Positions 35,839 through 45,368 of a DNA stretch of 64,000 nucleotides are shown in pieces. The notes under the pieces were generated by a model that had not been told where the DNA came from, did no database searches, and saw nothing but the letters and a program-made list of their open reading frames with translations. Position 1 is the first letter of the stretch. Every line of letters begins with the position of its first letter. The position numbers and the translations under genes are program-made. The DNA lies in assembly GCA_903917565.1 (NCBI GenBank), contig CAIXBB010000030.1:1-64000 (forward strand). The letters are read 5' to 3'. This stretch comes from an uncultured cyanobacterium (GTDB taxonomy: Bacteria; Cyanobacteriota; Cyanobacteriia; PCC-6307; Cyanobiaceae).

Positions 35839-37709
35839 AACCCGACTGTCGTGACCACGCGGGTGCCGCGCTTCCGCAGCGCCTGCCGGAGCAGGATCGT
35901 CGACTGGTTGTGCAGCAGGTTCTCCCAGCGGTGCCTTGTGACGAACACCGGCAGCACGATCATGCAGAAACGGTTCTTGTCCTTGCGGTGCTCCTTCTCG
36001 AAGCGCTGCACGAACTCCACCACCGGATCCACCAGGGAGCGATAGGGCGACTCCAGCACCTGCAGCGGCACCTCCGGCACCTGACGCATCCATTGGTCGC
36101 GGAAGGCCTCGGCCCGACCGCCCCCTAGATCCACGTGCACGGCCACCAGGTCGCTGCCGATGCTGCGGGCGAAGCAGATGGCCTCGAAGGTGCCACGGTG
36201 CAGCTGCCCCACCAGCACCACCGTGGGGGTGCCGGCCCCTGGGGGCGGCGCTGGCGGCAGTTTGAGGCGCGCATCGGTGGCCATCCGCAGCCGGCGCGCC
36301 ACATGGTTGTAGTGGGTGCGGATGCGCAGATACATCGACACCAGCAGCGGGATCGCCACCACCACCACCCAGGCCCCCTGGGTGAACTTGCTGAACAGCA
36401 GCACGCCTCCCACCAGGGCGGTGATCAGGGCGCCGAAGCCGTTCAGCAGGGCCTTGGAGGCCCAGCCCCGCTCCCGAAGTTTCCACCAGTGCATCACCAT
36501 GCCCGCCTGGGAGAGGGTGAAACTGATGAACACCCCCACGGCATAGAGCGGGATCAGCCGGCTGACGCTGCCGTTGAAGATCACCAGCAACAGACCGGCC
36601 AGGCCGCTGAGGGCATAGATGCCGTTGCTGAACACCAGACGGTCCCCCAGGGAGGAGAGCTGACGGGGCAGGAAGCCGTCCTGGGCCAGGAAGGCCGCCA
36701 GACGCGGAAAATCCGCGTAGGCCGTGTTGGCCGCCAGCAGCAGGATCAGCAGGGTGGCCATCTGCAGCACGAACAGGAGGATGCCGTTGCCGAAGATCCG
36801 CTCGCCCAACTGGTAAAGGAGAGTCGGGCCGTTCTCCAGGTACACCACACCGCTCTGGTGGGCCAGCGCGCTGATGCCGCTGAACATCACGGCCAGCATC
36901 AGCACCATCACCACCAGCACCCGGCGGGCGTTGCGCCATTCCACGGGCCGGAACGCGGCGACGCTGTCGCTGATCGCCTCGATCCCTGTCAGGGCGGCAC
37001 AGCCGGAGCTGAAGGCCCGCATCAGCAGCAGGGGGCCCAACACATGCATGCCGTTCGCGCCGTGATGGGCGGCCTCCAACAAGTCTTGTTGTTCCGGCAG
37101 CGGCAGGGGGGGAAGTTGGCCCAGCCCGGTCTTGATCGCCCCCGCCACCAGCATGGTCACCACCGCCCCCATGAAGAGGTAGGTGGGCACACTCAGGAAC
37201 TTGGCGCTGGAACTCACCCCCCGCAGATTGGCAATCATCACCAGCACCACCGCCAGCAGGCAGAGCGGAATCCGATCCGCCTCCAGAGCAGGGAAATAGG
37301 ACGTGAGAGCGGCGATGCCGGCGGCCACACTCACGGCCACGGTGAGGACGTAATCGATCGAGAGCGAGGCCCCGGCCACCAGCCCCGTGATCGGCCCGAG
37401 GTTCTGCTGCGACACCCGGTAGGAACCACCGCCCATGGGATACGCCTTGATGGTCTGCCGGTAGCTGGTGGCCACGATCAGCATCAGCCCCACGATCAGG
37501 GCTGTAATCGGCAGGGTGTAGGAGAGGGCGGCGGCCCCCGCCATCCCCAGCACCAGGACGATCTCCTGGGTGGCATAGGCCACCGAGGAGAGGGCATCGG
37601 AGCTGAGGATCGCCAGCGCCTCGGCATTGTTGTAGCGCTCCTCATGGTGGGCGCTGGTCGGCAGGGGGGTGCCGATGAGCCTGCGCCGCAGATTGTCGAG
37701 GATGAGCAT
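35829..37709 (-). CDS. KimA-like potassium importer (APC superfamily)
   Basis: 626 aa. Residues about 30-470 form a 12-helix APC-fold transporter and the rest a soluble C-terminal domain. By eye it matches B. subtilis KimA (YdaO) along its whole length: ALAILSSDALSSVAYATQE, YPMGGGSYRVSQQNLG, AFSSGCAALTGIEAIS, LIPLYAVGVFISFTLSQ, and in the tail LVAVHVDL, YRSLVDPV and WENLLHNQSTILLR. KimA is a high-affinity K+/H+ symporter controlled by c-di-AMP. A PgpH-like c-di-AMP phosphodiesterase candidate is at 59771. It is divergent from a cation antiporter gene. Confidence 0.85.
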   Translation of the reverse strand: MLILDNLRRRLIGTPLPTSAHHEERYNNAEALAILSSDALSSVAYATQEIVLVLGMAGAAALSYTLPITALIVGLMLIVATSYRQTIKAYPMGGGSYRVSQQNLGPITGLVAGASLSIDYVLTVAVSVAAGIAALTSYFPALEADRIPLCLLAVVLVMIANLRGVSSSAKFLSVPTYLFMGAVVTMLVAGAIKTGLGQLPPLPLPEQQDLLEAAHHGANGMHVLGPLLLMRAFSSGCAALTGIEAISDSVAAFRPVEWRNARRVLVVMVLMLAVMFSGISALAHQSGVVYLENGPTLLYQLGERIFGNGILLFVLQMATLLILLLAANTAYADFPRLAAFLAQDGFLPRQLSSLGDRLVFSNGIYALSGLAGLLLVIFNGSVSRLIPLYAVGVFISFTLSQAGMVMHWWKLRERGWASKALLNGFGALITALVGGVLLFSKFTQGAWVVVVAIPLLVSMYLRIRTHYNHVARRLRMATDARLKLPPAPPPGAGTPTVVLVGQLHRGTFEAICFARSIGSDLVAVHVDLGGGRAEAFRDQWMRQVPEVPLQVLESPYRSLVDPVVEFVQRFEKEHRKDKNRFCMIVLPVFVTRHRWENLLHNQSTILLRQALRKRGTRVVTTVGFYL

Positions 37710-37736
37710 GCGCTTTCGGCACTTCCGCTGAATGGA

Positions 37737-37748
37737 TTAGGACCCTAA
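37737..37748. promoter_or_regulatory. Short inverted repeat in the kimA/antiporter divergent promoter region
   Basis: TTAGG-AC-CCTAA, a perfect 5-bp dyad with a 2-bp centre, lies 28 bases upstream of the kimA start and 67 bases upstream of the antiporter start. It may be an operator, but at this length chance is a real possibility. There is no match to the c-di-AMP (ydaO) riboswitch in the 105-bp gap. Confidence 0.22.
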
Positions 37749-37814
37749 GGCTGCATCCCCCTTCATTCTCATTCCCCGGTTGCCTTAAGCGTCCCGCTGG
37801 GGCTGATCCGAGCC

Positions 37815-38984
37815 ATGACACAACCTTCGCTGCTCAGCATCCTCCTGATCCTGCTGATGGGCGTCCTGATCGCACGCTTCACGGAAGGCTGGATGGCACG
37901 CCTGGCCGTGCCGGCGATCGTTCTGGAGCTCCTCATGGGCTTCATCCTCGGCAACACCGTGGTGCCGTTCAAGGCGATGGCGCCCCTGAGCGGCCTCACG
38001 GAGCTTGGGGTGCTCACCCTGTTTTTCCAGGTCGGGCTGGAGGTACGGGGCGACCTGCTCAGCTCCCGCCGTGCCGCCATCCTGCGCACGGTGGCGCTGA
38101 GCTTCTGCACCCCCCTGCTGGCCTTCTGGCCCCTCAGGAGTCTGTTCGACCTCTCCATCCCCACCACCCTTCTCTGCCTGGCGGTGCTGAGCGCCACAGG
38201 CACCGGTGTGACCCTGCGGGTCCTCGCCCAGCGGGGTGCCATTCAGACCCCCTCGGGCCGGATGCTGGTAGGGGTGTCGGTTCTCGACGATCTGCCGGCC
38301 ATCGGCCTGCTGGCGGCGGCCACGGCCACTGCCGGGCTGCGCCTTGGAACCCAGGGGATCGGCTGGGCCGGTCCCCTGGTGGGGATCCTTCTGGCGATCC
38401 TGAGCTGGCTGGCGGTGGAGCGCTGGACTCGCCTTAACAGCAGACGACCCACCAGTGCGCTGGCGATCCTGATGCTGCTGATCGGTTCGGCGTGGGTAGG
38501 GGAGGCCTGTGGCCTGACCAGCCTGCTGGGAGCCCTGTGGGGGGGGGTGCTGATGGCCCGACTGGGGCCGGTGGAAGGGGAGGTTCAGCGGGTGTTGACG
38601 GTGCTCTCGGAAGTGTTTCTTCCTCTGTATTTCATCGGTGTGGGCATGCGGATCACCGCGGGCACCCTGCTGCAGCCGGCGGCCTGGAGCCTGGCGACGG
38701 CTCTGATCGTGATGGCCGTGCTCAGCAAGCTGGCCTGCGGTCTGGGCATCGATCGCAACGACAGGCGGGCGGGGGTCGACCGCTGGCTGGTGGTGTTCGG
38801 CCTGATCCCGCGGGGCCTGCCGGGTCTGGTGTTCGCCACCACGGCACTGAGCCAGGGGCTCATCGATGCGGTGCAGTTCTCCTCCCTCGTGCTGATGGTG
38901 ACCTTCACCACGGTGGTGGGATTGCTGCTGTTGGAGCGGCGGCTGAAACGCCTCGAGGCAGTCCCTCAAGGTGTGCACAGCTGA
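37815..38984 (+). CDS. Cation:proton antiporter (CPA2 family)
   Basis: 389 aa with about 12 transmembrane helices, matching the membrane domain of CPA2 Na+(K+)/H+ antiporters (KefB/NapA type). The family motif around the ion-binding aspartates is SVLDDLPAIGLLA; FFQVGLEVRGDLL and LPLYFIGVGMRIT are also typical. No C-terminal TrkA-N domain is present. Divergent from the K+ importer gene; the pair could set K+/Na+ balance together. Confidence 0.85.
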   Translation: MTQPSLLSILLILLMGVLIARFTEGWMARLAVPAIVLELLMGFILGNTVVPFKAMAPLSGLTELGVLTLFFQVGLEVRGDLLSSRRAAILRTVALSFCTPLLAFWPLRSLFDLSIPTTLLCLAVLSATGTGVTLRVLAQRGAIQTPSGRMLVGVSVLDDLPAIGLLAAATATAGLRLGTQGIGWAGPLVGILLAILSWLAVERWTRLNSRRPTSALAILMLLIGSAWVGEACGLTSLLGALWGGVLMARLGPVEGEVQRVLTVLSEVFLPLYFIGVGMRITAGTLLQPAAWSLATALIVMAVLSKLACGLGIDRNDRRAGVDRWLVVFGLIPRGLPGLVFATTALSQGLIDAVQFSSLVLMVTFTTVVGLLLLERRLKRLEAVPQGVHS

Positions 38985-39037
38985 CCGGAACCGCCGGAGC
39001 CTGTGACTAATGTTTGAGCGCTTCGTGAATCGCAGCG

Positions 39038-41808
39038 TTGAATCCGTCCCCTGCAGGGTGCCCCTGGCACGCCCTGGATCCTGAAGCGTGCCTCAAGACG
39101 CTGGAGGCCAGCTCCGACGGTCTGAGCACGGCCCAGTGCGCCGAACGCCTGGCAAGAGTGGGGCTGAACCGGTTGGAGCTCAAGGCCGGACGCAGCAATC
39201 TGCGCATCCTCTGGGACCAGTTCAGCAATGTGATGCTGATCATGCTGCTGGCCGTGGCGGCCGTCTCGGCCGCTGTGGCCTATGCCGCCCAGCGATTCCC
39301 CAAGGATGCGATCGCCATCGTGCTGATCGTCGGCCTCAACGCCCTGCTCGGCTACCTGCAGGAAAGCCGGCACTTCAGGCCCTGCGCGACATGGCCCAAC
39401 CCCTGGTGACCGTGCGTCGTGACGGCATCTGGGAACGGCTGTCCAGTGAGCAGCTGGTGCCGGGGGATCTGGTCCGGGTGGAGGCGGGAGACCGGGTGCC
39501 GGCCGATGCCCGCCTGCTGGAGGTGGCCGAGCTGGGCCTGCGGGAAGCGGCCCTCACCGGCGAGGCCGAAGCGGTGAACAAGCTGGCCGTGCTGGTGCTC
39601 GAACCCTCCACCCCCGTTCTGGAGCGTCAGAACTGTCTGTTCCAGGGCACCGAGGTGGTGCGCGGCCGCGGACTGGCGGTGGTCACGTCCACCGGCATGG
39701 AGACCGAACTGGGCAAGATCGCCCAGATGATCAACACGGCAGGCGGTGAGACCACACCCCTGCAGGAACGGCTCGACGGGCTCGCCAACGTGCTGGTCGG
39801 ATCCGCCCTGGCCCTGGTGGCCGCGGTGGTGCTGCTGGGCTGGCTGCTGGGCCAGCGCTTGCTCGATCTGCTGGAAGTGGCCCTGTCGATGGCGGTGGCG
39901 ATCGTGCCGGAAGGACTTCCGGCGGTGATCACGGTGACCCTGGCGATCGGCACCCAGCGGATGGTGCAGCGCGCCGCCCTGATCCGCCGCCTCCCGGCGG
40001 TGGAGGCCCTGGGTTCGGTCACGGTGATCTGCACCGACAAGACCGGCACCCTCACCCTCAACCGCCAGGTGGTGCAGGAGCTGCGCAGCGGCACCACGGC
40101 GCTCCAGGTCAGCGGCAACGGCTACGACCCCCACGGTGACTTCCACGCCACCGCGCTCACCCCCCCCGCCAATGGCACGGCCGGTCTGGCCCCAGGCGGC
40201 CGGAATCTGCTGCTCCAGGCCGGTGTCCTCTGCAGCGACGCCGAACTCAAACAGGAACCCGACGGTCGCTGGGAAATCCTCGGCGATCCCACCGAAGGTG
40301 CCCTGGTGGTGGCGGCCGCGAAGGCCGATCTGGATGGTTTCGCCCTGCGCAGCCACTACAAGCGGGACGCCGAGATCCCCTTCAGCTCCGAACGCCAGCT
40401 GATGGCCGTCTGGGTGCAGGACCCCGACGGCAGCCTCCAGGCCCCCCTGGGGGACACGGCCGCCGGCTCCGCCACCTTGATGATCAGCAAAGGGGCCCCC
40501 GAGGTGATCCTCGGCACCTGTGATCGCTGGCTGAACGCGTCCGGCGTTGTTCCCCTCAGCGACGCCCAGAGCCAGTGGTGGCTGGAGCAGGCCCGGGATC
40601 TGGCCGCTTCCGGCCTGCGGGTGCTCGCCTTCGCCTGCGCCCCCCACCACCCCAGCCCCGAGCACGAACTGGAGCATCAGGTGCTGCTGGGGCTGATGGC
40701 CCAGCTGGATCCCGCCCGTCCCGAGGTGGCCCTGGCGGTGGCCCGCTGCCGGGAGGCCGGGATCCGCCCGGTGATGATCACCGGCGACCACCCCCTCACC
40801 GCCAGGGCCATCGGCGTCAACATCGGTCTGGTGGATCCCGGTGCCGAGGTGGTGCTCGGCCGGCAGCTGGAGGAGGCCGATGCCGAGGCCCTGGCCGCGA
40901 TCGTCGCCCGCTGCAACGTCTTTGCCCGGGTGCCGCCCGAGCAGAAGCTGCGCATCGTCAAGGCCCTCCAGGGCCTGGGTCAGGTGGTGGCCATGACCGG
41001 CGACGGCGTCAACGATGCCCCGGCCCTCAAGCAGGCCCACATCGGCGTGGCCATGGGAATCACCGGCACCGAGGTGAGCAAGGAGGCCTCCGACATGGTC
41101 CTCCTCGACGACAATTTCGCCACGATCGTCAACGCCGTGGAGCAGGGCCGGCTGGTGTACGCCAACATCCGCCGCTTCATCAAGTACATCCTCGGCAGCA
41201 ACGTGGGCGAGCTGATCACGATCGCTTCGGCCCCCCTGCTGGGGCTGGTGGGCGTGCCCATGACCCCGATCCAGATCCTCTGGATGAACCTGGTCACCGA
41301 CGGGGTGCCCGCCCTGGCCCTGGCCCTGGAGCCCGGGGAGGCCGGCCTGATGCAGCGCCCCCCCGCCGAACCCGGTGAATCGATCTTCGCCCGGGGCATC
41401 GGCAGCTACATCCTGCGCATCGGCGTGGTGTTCGCCGTCATCACGATCACGATCACGATGATGGTGGTGGCCTACAGGTCCGGTGGGTCCGATGGCCCCT
41501 GGAAGACGATGGTGTTCACCATGCTGTGCCTGGCCCAGATGGGTCATGCCCTGGCGGCCCGCAGCGACCGTCCGCTGGTGCAGGTCAATCCCTTCTCCAA
41601 CCCCTGGCTGCTGGGAGCGGTGGTGTTCACCTCCCTGCTGCAGTTGTCGCTGCTCTACGTCCCGGCGCTGGCGCAGTTCTTCGGCACCGTGCCTCTCTCG
41701 GCCAGGGATCTGGGCATCTGCGTGGGCTTCAGTCTGGTGTTCTTCCTGTACCTGGAACTCGAGAAGGTATGGCGGCTCTGGCGCCGTCGGCGCAGCGCCA
41801 ACGCCTGA
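39038..41808 (+). pseudogene. Ca2+-type P-type ATPase (PacL/PMA1-like) with a frameshift
   Basis: The N-terminal actuator part is read from a TTG at 39038 to about 39370 (DGLSTAQCAERLARVGLNRLELK, VMLIMLLAVAAVSA, NALLGYLQESR). The rest continues in another frame from about 39370 (ALQALRDMAQPLVTV) to 41808. In homologues a few residues (RAEQAL-like) stand at the join, so 10 bases, or 1, are missing. Everything else is intact: TGEA actuator loop, PEGLPAVITVTLAIG, the phosphorylation site ICTDKTGTLT, TGDGVNDAPALKQAHIGVAMG and six C-terminal helices. It is close to type IIA Ca2+ pumps. The single lesion suggests a recent mutation or a sequencing error. Confidence 0.85.
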
Positions 41809-41994
41809 AGCGTGTCCAGCCGTTCCTGCTCCGGGGACGGCGGAAGGTGGGGGACGGGGTCACCGGGGCTGACTGATAACGACAGCTTGCAGATCCCATA
41901 GGACTTTCCTTCCCGGAAAGGCCACCGCCAAGCGCTCGGGATCTTAGTGTTCGCCACCACGTGGGCCAACTCAGGTCCCGACCGTTCTCCCGCC

Positions 41995-43869
41995 ATGACC
42001 CTGTTCTTCGCCCAGACGGCCTGGCTGGTTCCCCTCTATCCCCTTCTGGCAGCCCTGGTGTCCCTGGCCTGGTCGCCTGGGTTCATCTGGAAGACGGGAC
42101 CACGCCCCTGCGGCTACTTCAACCTGACCATGGTCAGCGTGGCCTTCGCCCACAGCCTCCTGGCCCTGCTGGCGGCCAATGCCCATCCGCAAGCCCTGCC
42201 GCTGCACTTCGGCTGGACCTGGCTGGACACCGCTGGCCTGTCGATCGGTTTCGACGGCTCGATCACCCAGCCGGCCCTGATCGCCACCCTGTTCGTCACA
42301 GGGGTGCATGTGCTCGCCCAGATCTTCGCCATCGGCTATCTGGAGATGGACTGGGGCTGGCCACGGTTCTTCGGCTCCCTCAGCTTCTTCGAGGCTGGTC
42401 TCTGTGCCCTTCTACTCACCGATTCGCTGTTCTTCAGCTACGTGATCCTTGAGCTTCTCACACTCGGCACCTATCTGATCGTGGGCACCTGGTACAACCA
42501 GTCGCTGGTGGTGAAAGGGGCTCGGGATGCCTTCCTCACCAAGCGCATCGGTGACCTCATCCTGCTCGCCAGCCTGGTGGCGATCCTGCCGGTCACCGGC
42601 ACCTGGAACTTCGGAGCCCTCGCCACCTGGGCTGCGGCCCAGGCCCCGGGGAGCCTGCCCCTGAGCCAGCAGCTGATCCTGGTGGCCCTTGTTGCCGGCC
42701 CGATGGGCAAATGCGCTCAGATCCCCCTGCACCTGTGGCTGGATGAGGCCATGGAAGGCCCCTTGCCCTCCACGGTTCTGCGCAATTCTGTCGTGGTGGC
42801 CGGCGGCGGCTGGGTGCTGCTGAAGCTGGAGCCGCTCCTGGCCCTCAGCCCGCTGGCCACCACGGTGCTGGTGGTGGTGGGCGGCACCACGGCCCTGGTG
42901 GGTGCCCTGATCGCCCTGGCCCAGATCGACATCAAACGGGCCCTCTCCTTCCTGGCCAGCAGCTGGATGGGCCTGTTGTTCCTTGCCGTGGGGCTCGGCG
43001 ATCCCACCGTGGCGGGCCACCTGCTGCTCGTCTACCCCCTGCCGATGGCTCTGGTGCTGATGGCCGTGGGCACGGTGATCGTCAGCAATGTCACCCAGGA
43101 CCTCACCCAGCTGGGCGGCCTCTGGAGCCGTCGCCCCCTGGTGGGCCTCGCGTTCCTGACCGGCGCGGCCGGGCTGATGGCCCTGCCTCCTTTTGGTGGC
43201 TTCGCCGCCATCCGCGAACTGCTCGAACTGTGCGCCAACACCACCCAGCCGGCCCTGCTGGGGGGCTTCGTGCTCATCACCAACGCCCTGATCGCAGCCG
43301 GGCTGGTACGGGTGTTCGGTCTGATCTGGGGCGGCCGGCCCAGCATCTTCACCATCCGCTCCGCCGAGGTGCTCTGGCTGATGGTGCTGCCCACCCTCCT
43401 GCTGATGGGCGTGGTGCTGCACCTGCCGATCGTCCTGGCACGGTTCGAGGTGTTCGCATCTGCACCCATCTTCGGCTGGGGCCCCCAGGCCGTGCCCCTG
43501 CTGCTCTCCACCCTGGTGGGCGGTGGTCTCTCGGCCGTCTTCTACCTGCGGCCCCACCCGATGGCCCAGCTGCCTTCCGCCCTCGGCGGCCTGCAGCACT
43601 GGCTGGCCCAGGACATGAACACCGAGAGCTTCTATCACCGCACCGTCGTGTCGCTGGTGGTGGGGCTGTCGCGGCTGAGCTCCTGGTCGGACCGTCAGCT
43701 GGTGGACGGCTTCACCGGCGCCACCGGCGAGGCGACCCTCCAGAGCGCCCGCCGTCTCAGCTTCACCACCTCCGGCCGCACCCAGACCTACGCCCTCACC
43801 CTGCTGATCGGGGTGGTGCTGATGGCCGCCTGGCTGCTGACGATCGTTCCCTCCACCCTGCTGCGCTGA
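41995..43869 (+). CDS. ndhF3: NDH-1 subunit NdhF3 (CO2-uptake complex)
   Basis: 624 aa NuoL/NdhF-type proton-channel subunit with about 16 helices. The antiporter motifs include the Lys-bearing TKRIGDLILLAS, GKCAQIPLHLWLDEAMEGPLPSTVL and ALAQIDIKRALSFLA. It is followed by ndhD3, cupA and cupS, the gene order of the inducible high-affinity NDH-1MS complex on thylakoids, which hydrates CO2 using electrons from photosystem I. The ATG at 41995 was chosen; a GTG at 41947 would add 16 polar residues. About 185 bases upstream hold no gene and probably the promoter. Confidence 0.85.
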   Translation: MTLFFAQTAWLVPLYPLLAALVSLAWSPGFIWKTGPRPCGYFNLTMVSVAFAHSLLALLAANAHPQALPLHFGWTWLDTAGLSIGFDGSITQPALIATLFVTGVHVLAQIFAIGYLEMDWGWPRFFGSLSFFEAGLCALLLTDSLFFSYVILELLTLGTYLIVGTWYNQSLVVKGARDAFLTKRIGDLILLASLVAILPVTGTWNFGALATWAAAQAPGSLPLSQQLILVALVAGPMGKCAQIPLHLWLDEAMEGPLPSTVLRNSVVVAGGGWVLLKLEPLLALSPLATTVLVVVGGTTALVGALIALAQIDIKRALSFLASSWMGLLFLAVGLGDPTVAGHLLLVYPLPMALVLMAVGTVIVSNVTQDLTQLGGLWSRRPLVGLAFLTGAAGLMALPPFGGFAAIRELLELCANTTQPALLGGFVLITNALIAAGLVRVFGLIWGGRPSIFTIRSAEVLWLMVLPTLLLMGVVLHLPIVLARFEVFASAPIFGWGPQAVPLLLSTLVGGGLSAVFYLRPHPMAQLPSALGGLQHWLAQDMNTESFYHRTVVSLVVGLSRLSSWSDRQLVDGFTGATGEATLQSARRLSFTTSGRTQTYALTLLIGVVLMAAWLLTIVPSTLLR

Positions 43870-45368
43870 TGGCCCTCCTCCTGCTTCTGCTTCTGCCAGC
43901 GCTGGCTGCGGTGCTGGTGCCCCTGCTGCCCGAGCGTCAGACCCTGCTGCGCCGGGTGTGCCTCGCCGCTCTTGTGCCGCAGCTTCTGGTGATCCTGCTC
44001 CAGCTGGGCCGGGATCCCCAGGAACTGCACCAGGTCTGGCTGCCGCGCATCGGCCTCTCTCTCGATCTGGGCCTTGACGGCCTCTCCACCCCCCTGACCA
44101 CGCTGATCATCCTGATCACCCTGGTCACGGTGCTGGCCACCCCCAGCGACCAGCCCCGGTCCAGGCTGTTCTTCAGCCTGCTTCTGGCCACTGATTTCGG
44201 CCTGGTCGGAGCGGTGCTGGCGCGCAATGCCCTGCTGTTCCTGCTGGCGTTCGAGCTGGTGCTGATCCCCACCACCCTGCTGCTGGCGGTCTGGGGAGGC
44301 CCGAGCCGGGCCCGGGCCGCCATCCAGTACCTGATGTACGGCGCGGTTTCGGGTTTCTCGCTGCTTGGGGCCGTTCTGGCCCTCGGCTGGCTCCATGGAA
44401 ACGGCAGTGTCAGCTTCGCCTACGCCGATCTCGCCTCCCTGCAGCTCTCGCCGGTCACCGGTCGCTGGGTCCTGGCCCTGCTGCTGCTCTCCTTCGGCCT
44501 CAAGCTGCCGGTGGTGCCCCTGCACGGCTGGCAGCCCCTGGCCTACAGCCAGGCCTCCAGCCCGGTGGCGATGATGCTCAGCGGTAGCGTCTCGATCCTC
44601 GGCGCCTACGGCCTGATGCGCTTCGCCATCGGCTTCCTGCCTCAGGAATGGATCCTCTGGTCCCCCTGGATCGCGGTCGTCGGTGCCGTCACCGCCGTCT
44701 ACGGCGCCCTGAACGCCCTCGCCCAGAGCGACATGCGCCGGCTGGTGGCCTACGGCTCCCTCGGTCACATGGGTCTGCTGCTGTTGGCGCTGGCGTCGGC
44801 CACCCCCCTGAGCCTGCAGGGGGTGGTGGCCCAGCTGCTGGCCCACGGCATGATCGCCGCCCTGCTGTTCCATCTGGTGGGCCTGATCGATCGCAAGACC
44901 GGCTCCACCCAGATTCCGGATCTCGCCGGCCTGCTCAATCCCTACCGGGGCCTGCCCTTCACCCTGGGGCTGTTCCTGCTGGCCCTGATGGCCAGCGCGG
45001 GCATCCCCGGCCTGTCGGGTTTCGTTCCGGAATTCCTGATGTTTGAGGCCAGCTGGACCCCCTTTCCGATCCCGACCCTGGTCTGCCTGATCGCCTCTGG
45101 TCTCACGGCCGTCTACGCGGTGCGGCTGTTCAACCGGGTGGGCTTCGGGCGGCTCGACAACGATCGCGTCGATTACCCCACCACGGTCTGGAGGGAACGC
45201 TTCCCGGCCGTGATTCTCGCAGCCCTGGTGGTGGTGGGCGGCCTCTGGCCCGGCCTGCTGCTGGGCTGGAGCGAGTCCGCCACCGCCGATCTGGCCCTGC
45301 GCCACGAACCCTTCACCAGCCTCGTCGCCAACGCCCCCAGCGAGTCCCCAGCTCCGATCCCCTCATGA
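43869..45368 (+). CDS. ndhD3: NDH-1 subunit NdhD3 (CO2-uptake complex)
   Basis: 499 aa NuoM/NdhD-type subunit with about 14 helices. FGLKLPVVPLHGWQPLAYSQASSPVAMMLSG-type antiporter signature, ALAQSDMRRLVAYGSLGHMG and GIPGLSGFVPEFLMF are intact. The start overlaps the ndhF3 stop by one base (TGATG) and the end overlaps cupA by 4 bases. Which of the two CO2-uptake variants (3 or 4) it belongs to is decided from cupS and the cupA length; this is likely but not certain. Confidence 0.85.
   Translation: MALLLLLLLPALAAVLVPLLPERQTLLRRVCLAALVPQLLVILLQLGRDPQELHQVWLPRIGLSLDLGLDGLSTPLTTLIILITLVTVLATPSDQPRSRLFFSLLLATDFGLVGAVLARNALLFLLAFELVLIPTTLLLAVWGGPSRARAAIQYLMYGAVSGFSLLGAVLALGWLHGNGSVSFAYADLASLQLSPVTGRWVLALLLLSFGLKLPVVPLHGWQPLAYSQASSPVAMMLSGSVSILGAYGLMRFAIGFLPQEWILWSPWIAVVGAVTAVYGALNALAQSDMRRLVAYGSLGHMGLLLLALASATPLSLQGVVAQLLAHGMIAALLFHLVGLIDRKTGSTQIPDLAGLLNPYRGLPFTLGLFLLALMASAGIPGLSGFVPEFLMFEASWTPFPIPTLVCLIASGLTAVYAVRLFNRVGFGRLDNDRVDYPTTVWRERFPAVILAALVVVGGLWPGLLLGWSESATADLALRHEPFTSLVANAPSESPAPIPS

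Noticed and set aside
37710-37814. Possible c-di-AMP (ydaO) riboswitch in front of the KimA-like gene
   Set aside because: The intergenic gap is too short, and the conserved GGGGGA and GGGGUGAAU-type elements cannot be placed in the right order.
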